Shown here: in pieces, positions 36,602-48,259 of the stretch
How positions within the stretch are numbered: position 1 is the first letter of the stretch
Layout: each line of letters begins with the position of its first letter
NCBI GenBank assembly: GCA_905220665.1
Contig: CAJNAR010000164.1
Coordinates: forward strand, 866,758-930,757
Length of the DNA: 64,000 nucleotides
Source of the DNA: Albugo candida
Lineage: Eukaryota; Oomycota; Peronosporomycetes; Albuginales; Albuginaceae
Direction of reading: 5' to 3'
Notes under the pieces: model-generated
The model's input: the letters and a program-made list of their open reading frames with translations, nothing else
What the model was told of the DNA's origin: nothing
The model's database searches: none
Program-made: the position numbers and the translations under genes

Positions 36602-36820
36602 TATTTGCTAGTACGCTCCTGAAATGATTGGCAAGGTAGTGGACAAAGAAGAGAAGCATCCGGCGATGGAGACGAATAATACAATAAAGCCGCAATAGGC
36701 ATCAAAATGACACAAATCACAGTGACAACAATACCGTTGCTTTTTTTTCATTCGAGGAAGGAGTGACGCCAGCTGAATAATCTGATCATAGATGACTACT
36801 GCTTGTACGTCTTCCTTCAT
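36602..36820 (-). CDS. Possible small tail-anchored protein with an apparent frameshift
   Basis: From ATG 36820 the frame reads MKEDVQAVVIYDQIIQLASL, then PRMKK. At a run of eight A (36741-36748 on the minus strand) the coding signal moves to another frame: SNGIVVTVICVILMPIAAL, a clear hydrophobic helix, then a short luminal-type tail ending at TAG 36602. Either the run length is wrong in the assembly, the gene is a pseudogene, or there is an unseen intron. No family recognised. Confidence 0.33.
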
Positions 36821-36879
36821 CGCTTCGCTGAGAGCATGGATACAACAAACGTACACGACCTAAGACTGAAAAGAAGTAA

Positions 36880-37131
36880 CAGCACCGTACTGATCAAAAA
36901 TACTATAGCTGGATTAGTGGACTTCAAGTAGCTATTGAACGTAAGTTTTCCCCTGCTATGGTGACGACGGTTCGATCATCTCTCCGAGATGATGTCTGCA
37001 TTACAGCACTGGTTACATCATATCACGCAGACATTCACTATCCACCGACGCTTCTGGATAATGAAATCGACGGCAGAATCACAATTTTCTCGAACAAAAT
37101 TCTAGGTGCATTTATCGACTTCACCCAATAA
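36880..37131 (+). CDS. Unrecognised open segment, possible last exon
   Basis: 83 codons open between two stops, with an acceptor-like TAACAG at its left edge and a TAA at 37129. Protein-like composition (GLQVAIERKFSPAMVTTV, SLRDDVCITALVTSYHADI, IDGRITIFSNKILG). No start or upstream exon identified. May be chance. Confidence 0.2.
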   Translation, partial: QHRTDQKYYSWISGLQVAIERKFSPAMVTTVRSSLRDDVCITALVTSYHADIHYPPTLLDNEIDGRITIFSNKILGAFIDFTQ

Positions 37132-38207
37132 GGTAGTCCCCATCCTCAACCGGACACCGATACATTTTTTAACTCTGTGTTGAGTAGGAGCTCCATACAT
37201 CCATTGAACGTCGTATGAAGATATCGTGTGAAGTTCTGACCAAGATCTTAGTAGCCTCTTTTCTTGAATCACTTCAGTATGGTTCTAGATCGCTCGCATA
37301 CAGCGGTATCAAGAGTTGTCTCGAGAAATGACGAAAGCTTCCAAGTTAGTATGCCTAGAGAGCATTGACGACACTCGGATTGGTTCTTAGATGATACCGT
37401 ACTAGATAGAGCTTGGGTCACGGTTTCGCTGCTGTGTTCAATTTGAACGTTGCCATAACGATCGTGCTTAAATCAGATACAGCAACGGTTGCGTTTAAAA
37501 GCCCTGCATGTAAAATAGTGAGGCTCCTATAGGAAGATTTTCAGAAGATAGGCCAAACAGAAAGCGCAAAGACGGATAATCACGCGTCATATGCCTAGTG
37601 CGACACTCGTCACGTATACAATTCAAGTGCCATCAATCCTCTACAGATCAACGAACAGCTATCGATTGTGATGAACTGAAACTCAGCGACGACTGCCCTT
37701 TATATCGTATATCGTTGCACAGTGATATCAAGAATCATTCATGATGCTTCTTTTTCGGTACAAATCCGTTCAATAACAGCCCTTCCTACATGTTTCCGTT
37801 ACAAACACCTCCAGCAGATTCCATCATGATTCAAAAATGCGCGAGTCCTTGACAGATAGCGCGATTTCAATGTATGTTAAAGCTGCCGTTTTTGTATACC
37901 TTCACTTGTATTAAAATCTACACCCACCTACGTTGCTATCCGACTCATTCGTGCATCGACGATAGACATTCGCTAAGATTACTTAGACTGTTTAGAAATT
38001 ACAGCAATTGGATAACTAGTGAGAAAATCTGGTAAAAAAACATTGCACAGTGACACAGCGGGCACTCTATTGCAAGGAAATTTTCTACGTCATGTCTATA
38101 AGGTAACTCACCAATAGTGCTCCGGAATCGGTTGATCGGATGGGCCGACGGGTCAAATAGCAAGTAACATGCGAGGATTTGATACGACCGCTAATTTCCA
38201 TTAGCTA
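37132..38207. other. No gene recognised
   Basis: No frame longer than about 60 codons with protein-like composition on either strand. Confidence 0.5.
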
Positions 38208-38713
38208 GTGGAAGTCATACAATATCGAAGAAAGTATGAGTTGATAGATGCAAATACTATTGCACAAATCGTTATCAGATTCACTACAGCCTGCGGTAAC
38301 CTAATCCCCCCGAAATTAAACTCTAATTTCGGCACAGCTATCCTAATTATTGACATTGATGATCGCAAAGCCCGGTTTAGGCGGTCTTATCCGCATGCAA
38401 ACAGCGGATTGTACTGGCAATGGGAGCTAGTGCGATTGTTCAGGATGGCCAACATTCATGAATCTTTTCTACTCAGAATTACAAATTTACAACACCCCGT
38501 AAGAATATCTTGGTTATTTATCCAGGAATCCCACCCTTGTTGCTATTTAGAGTCGTGCAGAGCACAGTGTATTCAAGATGTAGTTTAGTTCGCGCACATA
38601 CTTCTAGGCCAAAAGAAGTCGATATAGGAAATCCTGCTCTATATCTGCATGTAGATAGCGACGGCGTAATGGCGTGCATTGACGTTAAGCTATTTCAACA
38701 GGGTTGCCCGTAG
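38208..38713 (+). CDS. Unrecognised pair of overlapping frames
   Basis: A 126-codon frame without ATG start (TACGNLIPPKLNSNFGTAI, RKARFRRSYPHANS) is followed, in another frame, by VDIGNPALYLHVDSDGVM and a stop at 38713. The switch near 38510 could be a frameshift in an old gene or an intron. No competing minus-strand frame. Family not recognised. Confidence 0.25.
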
Positions 38714-39515
38714 AGCCATCCAGCTATTTTCCATCGGACCGTGACATCGAGAATGTCCTTGGCTTGCTCACTTCTCCAGGAGCCAATTTATATAGCTCTC
38801 TTGAAAACATCTCGACAATCTAGTATACTTCTCATCACCCCACAACCATTCATAAGCGATTAATTTTCCATCTCGCTTTTGTTTCTTCTCAATTCGCCGC
38901 CTACTGGTCGTACAACTTCTTTTCGAAGTGGTTCTGGAGCGTACAAACACGTGCAATTGTCAAATTAGCTCAAAGGCGAGGGAGTTAGTTTGAGGTGCTG
39001 GTTCACGACTTGTTTGTAGTGTGATAAAGAGTAATTGATTTCGGATTGAGACATGGTACGGTATCAGCATGTATATGATGGAGTGCTTCATGTCAACCTT
39101 CAGTTTTACGACGTCAATTTTGGTACACATGGTCATCTAGGAGGCTTAAACCTTAATGTTATGACCAGCATGTACTTATACGATCAAAATCCACTTGCAA
39201 TGTGCTAGATATTACTGAAATGTTGGTGGCTCGATTCCCCCTTGAGTTTATCTTGAGGATCACGACAAAAGTTTTCTTTAGTTGATACCTAGGTATTAGC
39301 TATGTGGAGTCAAAAATAGATGAGCAAGTTGAGGTTAAATGAGATTATGCATCAGAGCAATCAATCCAAGGAAGAGCTGAGTAATGAGAGAAATTAACCA
39401 GTTTTCCCTACTTGCTTTTTTTGCCCTTTATCGGATCCAGAATAGGTTACTTTGTTTGCTCGAAGCTGTGATCAATCTCACTGCTGCATAATCCTCCTTC
39501 TCTTTTTCCTCAAGA
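38714..39515. other. No gene recognised
   Basis: A short basic minus-strand frame (38956-38768) is not supported by anything else. Confidence 0.45.
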
Positions 39516-39527
39516 TTTTTAAGAATA

Positions 39528-39690
39528 GGCCGCCGCTATGGCCGCAGACAGAATTACTACGACCACAGGCAAAACTACTACGGCCACAGACAATTGATCC
39601 AACCAATCCCAGGTATCAAAATTTAATTGTTGCTAAGATCGCCAGCCAATCAGGTCACTTGTATACTTTTATGCACGAGCTCATTCTGTT
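39528..39690 (+). repeat. Left terminal inverted repeat of MULE 1
   Basis: Pairs with the inverse of 42257-42415. The outer part contains three copies of a ~21-bp subunit (CTATGGCCGCAGACA, CTACGACCACAGGCA, CTACGGCCACAGACA). The inner part shares GCCAATCAGGTCACTTGT and ATGAGCTCATTC-like blocks with the right repeat. By eye about four in five bases match. Confidence 0.85.
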
Positions 39691-39707
39691 TCTTACGCTG
39701 TTTTTGT

Positions 39708-42213
39708 TTATATTCTTCCAGCGTAGGTACGGTTTTTCCTGATATCTATATATGGTAGATTAATAGTAGATACTCTAAGGAGTGGGATGTTGGAAAGGTG
39801 GCTGTTGCTGTTGAGAATCTTCGATGGGATGACGTTCAACTGTTGCGAGATATTTAATTCGGCTCTGTGCATTGACGGGCACGCTTCAGATGAACGTCGG
39901 TGTCCCGTTTGATGACAAGCACAGCACGTCGGCGCCTTCCTCTTCCTGGGAGGCATCCCCTCCACGTATTCAAATTGAGAAGGGTCTCGTCGAGGTTTTT
40001 TTGCTCGTTCCGTTTGGTCTTCCTCTCGTTCGAGCAACCTTCGGCTCCTCAAAGACCTGTGGTGTTTGCTTACTCGAACAGCGTTAGTACCAATTGAAAT
40101 ATCAAAAGGAGAATGACCAATCGCCCAGAAATACCTGTGATATCTCTTCCAGATCGTCCAAGACTGCCTCTTTCTGGTGTCGAGGTAGGTTGCTGAAATT
40201 GTCACGTGATATCTCAAAGAGGAGTGGCAAAGCATCATCTGGGTGGCCTGCAACAAGAAGTCGTACCGAAGGGAGTTGATGAAAGGTGCCAATGAACATA
40301 GAAATCGCTCAATTCAAGCCTCCTCCCGCTTGCGATGATCTGCCGCAATTGGTGCTCGCAAGGTATCCTTCAGATGATAGCAAAAGTAGAAGAGCATGGC
40401 TTCGCGCCGATTGCCATTGGACGAGCTTTTTCCACCTTTTCCACCTGTCATTGCGAAACCTTAGTGGTTGGAAAAAAGACGTAGAAAGAAAGGAATATTA
40501 TAAACTAACCTGTTTAAATACTTTCCAAAGGCCGTAATATGAGATCTTCTGGTTGATATGTTGAAAAATGTCACCACGTGGGGTCGGCTGCGCGAAAGGT
40601 ATGATTTTCATTTGCTGCTTCGCCAGTTGTCCGGTGAATTCGATCTGAAAGATTTTCGTGGACTGAACTATATGCTCGCAACACCCTAAAGATATTCCAT
40701 GCTGCTTGCGAAGTACTCTTTCATGACATTGCGGACACCTCTCCACGTGAAGTGAATGTGGGAATGAAGTGCCGAAGCAAATTCGTCCATGATGGAGAGA
40801 ATTTCTCCTTGTCGGGATCGATCCACGACTCAGCTATATACTCCACAGATTCCGGTAGCGTTCTGTCCACATTTGTTTCTTCATCGATTATTGCATGAGT
40901 TGGGAAATCCCAATTTTCATTGAACTCCGCGATCGTGTTTGAGTAAACCACTTGCACAACAAGGAATAACTTGGAGAAGATGAATGAAAATTACTGATCA
41001 CAAACAACAAATGGCAAGTTACCGATTTCCAATCATTCGAAAATTCTTTCCACTCATCATCCTTTCCGGTAAAATGGGGCTTGCATTTGGCGAGGACGTT
41101 CTTCTCAATGTACCAAATGCAAAGCAGGATAGTTGCCAAAGGAAAAATTATCCGTAAAACGTTTATGAGAGCAAGCTCTCGGTCAATAAGGTCAATTTGG
41201 GTTGATGGTCGGCGTGGAAAAGTCGTCGTAAAAAGTTGATGGCGGTAACATACAAGTCAGCATCCTCGTTCTTCATGAAAACGAAGGCCGCCGAGAATGT
41301 GGAATATAGCAAGTTATTTCCAAAAACGTGGAGAAAAGTGTTGAAACGGACACTGTAGTTGAAGCACCGAGTGTGCCGTGCACACGACACGCGAAACGAC
41401 GACTATGAGGTATGACACATAATTCGAGAGGTAGTGATTAGCGGCCGGTAGGAGACTGCTAATCTTGATAATATACCTCCCCTTTCGACCGAAAACTAAC
41501 AAAAAGGAAATTTCGTCTTGCTTGTTTTATAGGTGCAATCTAGCAAGAAGACGTCGCAGTTCTCCCTTAAGAGTTTCTCATTCTTTGAATGAGCGAAGAA
41601 GAAATGAAGAAATGTGTCATGCGCCCATCGGAATCTTTCTCGATATTTATTTCGAACCCAAAGTCCGTGAAAGTTTCGAACAGCATCTCCATTGGAGTTT
41701 GTCCATCGAGTTTCCTGATTACATTCTTTTGCTTCAAATTCCAGAGCTTTCGCTTAGTGAGTTTCAATTGCTGGCCTTGCTCTCGCATGATGGTTTGAAC
41801 CTGCCAATATTTCAAACAAGACTGAAAGAGTCCAGCAATTTCTTCTCTTTGAGACTACGAGATGCAATTGTGAACAGAATGAGCGGTCCTGGCGGTGGAA
41901 TGTTCGTGGATTTGCTCGTTGCATGTAATTTTAAAGGACCAGGTGCCGTTCATAGTTGGGAGGAGATTGTTAATGTGAACGTTCATTCCTCGGTGAACTC
42001 ACTCGTCTTCCGAACCCTTGTTTCTTGGACAAGTTCATGACGGTTTCGATCTAAGCCTCCACGATCGCATTTGTAGTGAACATCTTGTCGCCCATGTCGT
42101 TGCTTGTATGAGGACTTGGTGACGATTACATAGCCATTTATAGTGGCTACCACATTCATATGTTCTTCCATGGTCTTCCACACGGTGAATTGTTCATTCT
42201 GCTTCTGCTTCAT
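39708..42213 (-). pseudogene. MULE transposase, broken
   Basis: Reading down the minus strand: N-terminal FAR1/WRKY-like part (GYVIVTKSS, CDRGGLDRNRH) at 42213-41990; KLTKRKLWNLKQKNVI near 41750; first catalytic Asp in LLDCTYKTSKTKFP near 41535; FSAAFVFMKNEDADLYV near 41290; second Asp in LIDRELALINVL near 41200; CIWYIEKNVLAKC near 41110; a 68-nt intron; then ESWIDPDKEKFSP and FTSRGE (expected third acidic residue) near 40760; and a C-terminal zinc knuckle (CCACHQTGH-x6-C) near 39950. Frame changes near 42000, 41210 and 40745, and stops, show it is not functional as it stands. Longer plus-strand frames over 41465-42040 are shadows. Confidence 0.82.
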
Positions 42214-42256
42214 GTCCTTGCCTACTGAGAGTGCTGAGGATATCTAGCCCGATTCG

Positions 42257-42415
42257 TGAATGAGCTCATGTATAAAAGTAGACAAGTGACCTGATTGGCT
42301 GACTTACTTTGCAACAATCAAATTTTGTGAGCTGTGATTGGTTAGATCAATTGTCTGTGGCCGTAATAGTTTTTTCTGTGGCCGCACAATTAATGTCTGT
42401 GGCCATAGCGGCTCC
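42257..42415 (-). repeat. Right terminal inverted repeat of MULE 1
   Basis: Inverse of the left repeat. Reading inward on the minus strand: GCCGCTATGGCCACAGACA, CGGCCACAGA, TTACGGCCACAGACAATTGA, CCAATCACAG, then CAGCCAATCAGGTCACTTG and ATGAGCTCATTC. Confidence 0.85.
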
Positions 42416-42431
42416 TTTTTTTTTAAGAATA

Positions 42432-42876
42432 TCGTCATCATAATTGAGCAGTAAACATAGTATCTCGTAAATTAATCCCTATTTACTCCTTTTTCACAAA
42501 CATACCCCCTAGTTTCGTTAAGTCAATCAAGTAAATCAAGGGGTCTACTGTCAAAATGTTTTGACACTGCTTCTGCTGCTCCCACCAATTCATTCGCACG
42601 TTCTGTCCTTCATTTACTACGTTCAAACCTTCGTTTCTACTGATATAGTCTCTCCCGTTACACGTCCAGTCTCCCATCCACTCCGTCCACCACTCCTGGT
42701 GACCCGCTCTCAGCTACTTGCACCTTCACTACCCAATTCATTACTCAATCCACTCCCCATCCGACTCCCCCGTCTACCACTCTCGCTCCTGACGCATCCA
42801 GTTCCGATAATTTGCTTGCAAATACTGCACCTATAGATTTGGTGAAAAACGCATCCTATTGATGAGGCAGTAAAAT
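42432..42876. other. Spacer between two MULE remnants, nothing recognised
   Basis: Contains a Pro/Leu-rich chance frame from simple CT-rich sequence on the plus strand. Could hold the undetected end of the second MULE. Confidence 0.35.
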
Positions 42877-44730
42877 GACATGCACTATCAAATGGGTTCG
42901 TTATAACCATAGACCCTTTACCCTAAAAGCCACTGCTGTTTATTACGGATGCGACTTAAGTGGTGTTTACAGAAATAATTAGAGATTAACAGAAGATACC
43001 CGTCAGAGGATAATTTCCAGCCGTCAAGATAGGATCCCCTTTCGCTGAGCTTATCGGATAAAACAAGGAGTTCAGTTCCTTTAAGACAATCGCTCGGAGC
43101 AGAGCCATGAGATGCTGTTGACCTCAGTAGCCATCCATTTGCCAGAAGATTTTCCTCGCTGCATTTGCAGCAAATAGCTGAACTGTCACTGGGCAACTGC
43201 CCACCAAAATTTGCAACTGTTTTGAGGCAGATGCGGCTGAGGGCCCTCAAGCTGCGGTAATAACAAAGAACACCAGCAACAAAAAAGCTCCTATTCGCAA
43301 GCGGTACCTTGCAGGCCGCATTGTCATAAAGGCATTGATGGATGAGATCATTTCTGGGAAGAAATGGTACCACAGCTATAAATCAGACCAAGAAGATCAT
43401 AAAAGCCATTTATATGTCAGTCACATTGCATTAAAATATCTGGTTGATAAATAGCACCCTGTGTTTGTAATTGACTGCACATATAAAACGAAGCAGTATG
43501 ATATGCCCGCTTCTTCATGTTGCTGGGATGACCCCACCGAACCAGTCTTATTCAGCTGCCATGGTCTTTGTACCAGGAGAAAAGGTTAGAGACTAAATTT
43601 GGATGATTAACAAATTCGAGGATAATACGTTGCCATCAGGAAAATTGTCTGCCTGCCTAGTAGCTGACATAAAATTGAAGTGGTTGTGTTTGGTATATCA
43701 ATAAGAATATCTTGATAAATTGAAGAAGGGAATTTCCATCCGCGTTTGCTTGGAATGAATTCATTGCCAATTGGAACACTGCTGTCACTGTTCTACTGTG
43801 GGATACTTGTAAAATTCAATATGAGGAATCCCATGCATAGTACATCACATATCTACGCCAAACTCGGTTACCTTGGAAAGAACATTTCATGGAGGCATGG
43901 AGTCAAAATTATTTTCATCTTGGATAGACCACCTCCTCTCGAGCTGAGGGTGCACATTCGCTCCTCAAAAAAATATATCCACAGGTCGACAGGTGACCTT
44001 CGACAGGTGGTAAGCCAACTTGACATTGCTATCCACCACCAGCTTGATGCTATCTGATCTGGTGACTCAGCAGGCCAGCTTCAAAATCTATAAAGACCGG
44101 GATTCTTATGTTCAGCTTCTTAATTGTGTGGTGTCCAGCTTCGCCATCGAAAAGGTATCATGTTATTTTTTGCAATAGGTCATAAAATGATAAAGTCTCA
44201 CATCTGTGCCCTTCATTCATTTTTTTCAGATTTTCACCCAGTTGGAGGGAGTAAAAGCATTACAGAAAGCTTAGAAATCACTCTCCAAGCTTTTCCTTTG
44301 TGTAGAGCCTGTCACATTTGGCCTTCCTTGACGACATACTCTGCAAGCAAAACTACAAGCCAACGATTCTATGACCAAAGATGACCTGATTCATTTTGGA
44401 TCTGGGTGAAAGAGACTCTGCAGAATTCTGTACAAAGAGATATCAGTAGTTGGGAGGACACACACTCCGAGCTTCATGAGGTGCATAATAGTGCTGTTTC
44501 CCTTGAACAAGCTCGTGCTCACTCAGAGGTTAGAGATATTTTGGCTGAGCAGGACATTCATCCACTACATTCCATTGAAACGCGTGGGCGACCTGCACAA
44601 AAGCAGTCTATAAAATCAGATAAGCATGATGCATCAGCCTTTGAATACCATCAAACTGAAAAATGAGAAAACAAATGCCTAGCTTGTGGCAACGGGAGGC
44701 ATAATAAAAAAATGTGTGAAAAATTGCGAA
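42877..44730 (+). pseudogene. Second MULE transposase, heavily decayed
   Basis: Plus strand, different family member from MULE 1. Readable pieces: YYGCDLSGVYRNN and RLTEDTRQR near 42950; VFVIDCTYKTKQYDMP (first catalytic Asp) near 43460-43505; AMVFVPGEK near 43560; the LGYLGKNISWRHGVK segment near 43865; STGDLRQVVSQLDIAIHHQ near 43990; and a C-terminal SAFEYHQTEK followed by a zinc knuckle CLACGNGRHNKKMC near 44680. At least eight stops and several frame changes intervene. I did not find its terminal repeats. Confidence 0.75.
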
Positions 44731-45774
44731 AGGCATGTAGGCATCAATTTGGAATGATCTTGTTCGATTTATCTGCTTACTTTGTCTGTTCTTATTCCAG
44801 AATACAACAAGCAATCCAGCTAAGGACAAAATTGTTGAAAAGAAGAACAAGGAGCTGGATACAGAGGTGAGTCATTTTGATCAAAGTAGTTTAGTTGTCA
44901 AAGCCGGTAACCAAATCAAGAATAATAATTTCATATTATGTTCATAATTTTCTGCTGTTTTCTTTCATACCAAAATGAACGATGTTGCTGAGAAGGATTG
45001 GGACCTACGCGAAACTATAGAACTGTTGCTTGACGATAACATGTGGCTAAATGAACAGAAAATGGTGCCATTTTTACGTACTTTCACGCCTAAACCAGCT
45101 GCACAAAGCAAGTGGATGCTAAATCCTGTGGCATTTTTACATCCTACTACGTTTGTGAGTCTGCGCAAGGGAGGGCTATTGTTGAAGATGTTGGCAAACT
45201 GTAAAGCCTGCACGATGTTAACAACAGAGTAGAATGGGGAATAAATGTGTTAAATGTAGATAAAAGGAGTTGCGAATTACGCACACTGCGACCCTTCACA
45301 GTAAATAAGTTTTTCTCTCGCGGCACCTCGCAGTCGATCTGGTTCCTTCTGGCAAAGCTTCACGGTCGTAAGAGTCACTGTCTCTTCAGGGCGGGTAGTT
45401 ACTGTGAACTCGATGCACATGATCTTCCAACAGGAGATGCATGACCAGCTCATGTGTTTCGAGCCAATATGCTGCGTAAACTGCAGGCTTTACAAAAAGC
45501 TTAGTTAGAATCAGCAAAGAGCGCATATTAATAAAAGGCAATCGTGGCTGGAATTTTTTCTCTGAATTGCCTGCCTACTTGGCTACTTTCACTTTGCTTG
45601 AAAAAAGTTCAGCTTTTCTTATGATGTTACTTTATCAAGGATTTCATTACTACCTTTCTTATCCTATCATGAGACCCTGACCGCTTCTCAATTTGCCGGC
45701 TACTACGTAACCCGCCAATTTAGTACAAAACAATTCGAAAAACTACCTTTTTCAACTCTTTCCTCTCGAAAACA
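44731..45774 (+). other. Transposon-derived or unknown sequence
   Basis: Holds a plus-strand frame at 44975-45232 (DWDLRETIELLLDDNMWLN, FVSLRKGGLLLKMLANC) and another at 45247-45444. Its place just behind a MULE zinc knuckle, and the LLDDNMWLN segment, faintly recall the Ulp1-type protease domains carried by some MULEs. I could not find the catalytic His/Asp/Cys, so this is a guess. Confidence 0.2.
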
Positions 45775-48259
45775 ATGGTCCAAGTCGACATATCGACACA
45801 ACCAAGGATGCTGGCGTCCACTTGTAGTGACGTGGCAGCCCTAATGAGTCACCCTGTTTTGGGTGATTGCATGATTGTTGATGAGTCATCACCCCTATGT
45901 GATGACGTGGAAAGTATCCCCACCCCCGGTGTGACGGTACAGGTTCATACCGGTACTACCGGTGTAGGATGTGGTACGGGTGGTACATGCGGTACTGTCG
46001 TTGCCTCGTCACAGGGTGACTCAAAGGCAACTGCAAGTGTGGACGACACTAAAAGTCCCACTTTGGCTGACTTTATCAAGTCACAGGAGTCCTTGCGTAA
46101 GGACCAAGCTAGAGCTCGCGCGAAATTTCGCGTGGAGCTCCCAAAGCCGAAAGCCTCGGATATCGAGGCTATACTGCAGCTATATGCTGATGGGGAGCAC
46201 CCGGATTGGTCTATTTTGTCTGCGAAATTGGAAGCAGCAAGACCTTACCAAATCCGGAAAGCAACCTTCCCAATGGTGTTGGAGACGAGCCAGTCCTTGA
46301 CACGTACTCCAAATGGGAAAATTCTTACATCCCTGATGCGAGACCACGGCAATCCGGTCTTAGAAAGCCTATTGGAGAGCCGATCAATCGCTCAGGTGTC
46401 GAAAATGCCTGGGGGAAACATCAGGGTGATGGTCACCACTGCGGATGCCTGCCAACAGTTGGAGTGTCAGCCGGTGACTATCCTTGGAGAAAAGTACTTT
46501 TTTCGGGAGTTTGATACTCTTGAAACGAAGTACTACCTCGACGTTTTCGGAGTAGTGGAGGAGGAGCGTAACAACATACTCCACGCTTTTCACCAACTCG
46601 GATGTCAAGTGGTGTATGGCGCCTTTCGCGAGACGATTCCCACTAAGGAAGTGGTGATGTCGACTTGGCGAGTTTACTTTGGTTGTTTGACGTGCCTTCA
46701 ACAACTAGTTCGAGTTGGTAAAGTGATTGAACAAATCGCTTACAACAAACAACTTTGCCCAGTAAGGGGAAAGAATGCTCCTATCCCAACCGAACGACCA
46801 CGTTTCGGTCAACGAGGTCCTTATTGCTTGGATTTGGGTGCTACATCAACCACGGGAGCACGGCAACATCAAAGCAAAAACAATATTCAAAAACAACGCC
46901 CAAATCAATCTGCAACTCAGATTCACAATAGACAAAAACAAAAAAAGAACCAGAAACATACAACCGAAACAGCGGCACTCGCGGTGGCACCACAAAAGGT
47001 AGTGAATCCAGTTCTGAGTCAAGAATTGGAGGCGAGGAAACCTGAACGGAAGCTCTCCGATCAAATTTCGTTGGAGCTCAATACTCCCCCACTATCACAC
47101 CACCAGGAGCAACAGCCTTATTGAACCCTACTCCTCCCATCCTCCAACTGACCAGTCAGTCATACTCACAACCGCGGGTGGAGCGGGATGGAGACGTATC
47201 CATGAAGTTGGCATGGACGAGTGGAGAACGTAACCGGGTGGAGCCGTTCGAACAAATGGTCTCCAAAGCACCACCTCTTGCGCTTTCAAAGGTAGCGACA
47301 AGTAACTATTTTTCCGTGCTCGCAACTATGGAGGTGGAAATCGAAGAAGTAAAAGCGGTTGCCAATCAGGAGAATGGTAATCGCGTTCAAATTATCCCCG
47401 TGAAAGCACGGATGCCAAAATAGGTGGCCACCTCGAAAGAGGCGGCACACTTTTATCAGAAAAGGCACACACCAATCGAGAAATCGGAGAGACCAACCCG
47501 AGTTGGTGAAATAGGGGAGCTAATGGAAATCGATTCCAAAAATGCCCTTCACTCGCTCGGACCGGACAAGTTGGTTCAAGCGGATGCTTGCATCCCTCAT
47601 GTGCGGAAGCTAATCCAGTTCTGCACAAATCCGGACAAAATCATCCGAGCGGCACTTGATCATCCGATCACGATGAATGGTGTGCTACTCGCGTGTATGG
47701 AGTCTAATGATAAAGCTTGGATGAAGTGGCGCATTTACTCATGATAAATCGCGTTTTTGCAACACACAATCTCGGCGAGGATGTTACGTTTGCGACGCGA
47801 TGGAGTCGCCACGTTGGTGGAAAAGTTCCCTCCAAGCGATCTGTTTTGTTCGAGAAAGTAATGTCATGGCTGACGTCAGTGCCGGACATAGTTCTCGGTT
47901 TGACTCGAGCGACCAAAGCTCTCGCGTTGTTGGAAGTTTTATTCATGTGTACTGCTCCGACATTCTACACAAACGATCACTGGATCCAATATCTCACCAA
48001 TGGACCAGTGATCTGGATTCCGGGTCATCATTGTCGTTTATTTTCAGCCAACGTGATCATATCCTTCTTCCGCTCCGACGTGGGCATAAAGTGTTGGTCT
48101 CAATGGTTCGGAGGTAGATGGCGTGGACTTCTCCATGGTGACATCGCTGAGCTTTCCGTCAACCTCAGCTATTTCCCAGAGGAACATACAACACTTCACC
48201 TCTCACAACAAGATGGTGAAATGCGGTTGATTTCTGGTCCACTTCAGCTTGAATGCTAA
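45775..48259 (+). pseudogene. LINE ORF1 protein, broken
   Basis: From ATG 45775 an intact frame runs 449 codons to 47124: Thr/Gly-rich start, acidic/basic middle, then a structured part (GEKYFFREFDTLETKYYLDV, VVMSTWRVYFGC) that resembles the RRM-like cores of LINE ORF1 proteins. It ends in a Gln/Lys-rich basic tail. Coding signal continues in other frames to 48259 (TSNYFSVLATMEVEIEE; then after a TAG at 47421 VATSKEAAHFYQKRH; then MINRVFATHNLGEDVTF). So the original ORF1 was longer and has at least two frame changes and one stop. No CCHC knuckle seen. Confidence 0.6.

Larger units (their letters stand above)
39516..42431 (-). mobile_element. Decayed Mutator-like element (MULE) with long TIRs and target-site duplication
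   Basis: About 2.9 kb bounded by ~160-bp inverted repeats (39528-39690 and 42257-42415). The 12-mer TTTTTAAGAATA lies immediately outside the left repeat (39516-39527) and again at 42420-42431, four T past the right repeat. This fits the 9-11 bp duplications MULEs make. Between the TIRs lies a broken MULE transposase on the minus strand. Confidence 0.85.

Noticed and set aside
41465..42040. 191-codon plus-strand frame inside MULE 1
   Set aside because: It lies opposite the transposase N-terminal half, whose minus-strand motifs are clear, so it is a shadow frame.
42561..42836. Proline/leucine-rich 91-codon frame
   Set aside because: Produced by simple CT-rich sequence; no start context and no domain.
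47704..48259. Separate gene of 180 codons within the LINE
   Set aside because: It is continuous with LINE ORF1 coding signal in shifted frames and stops just where the endonuclease begins.
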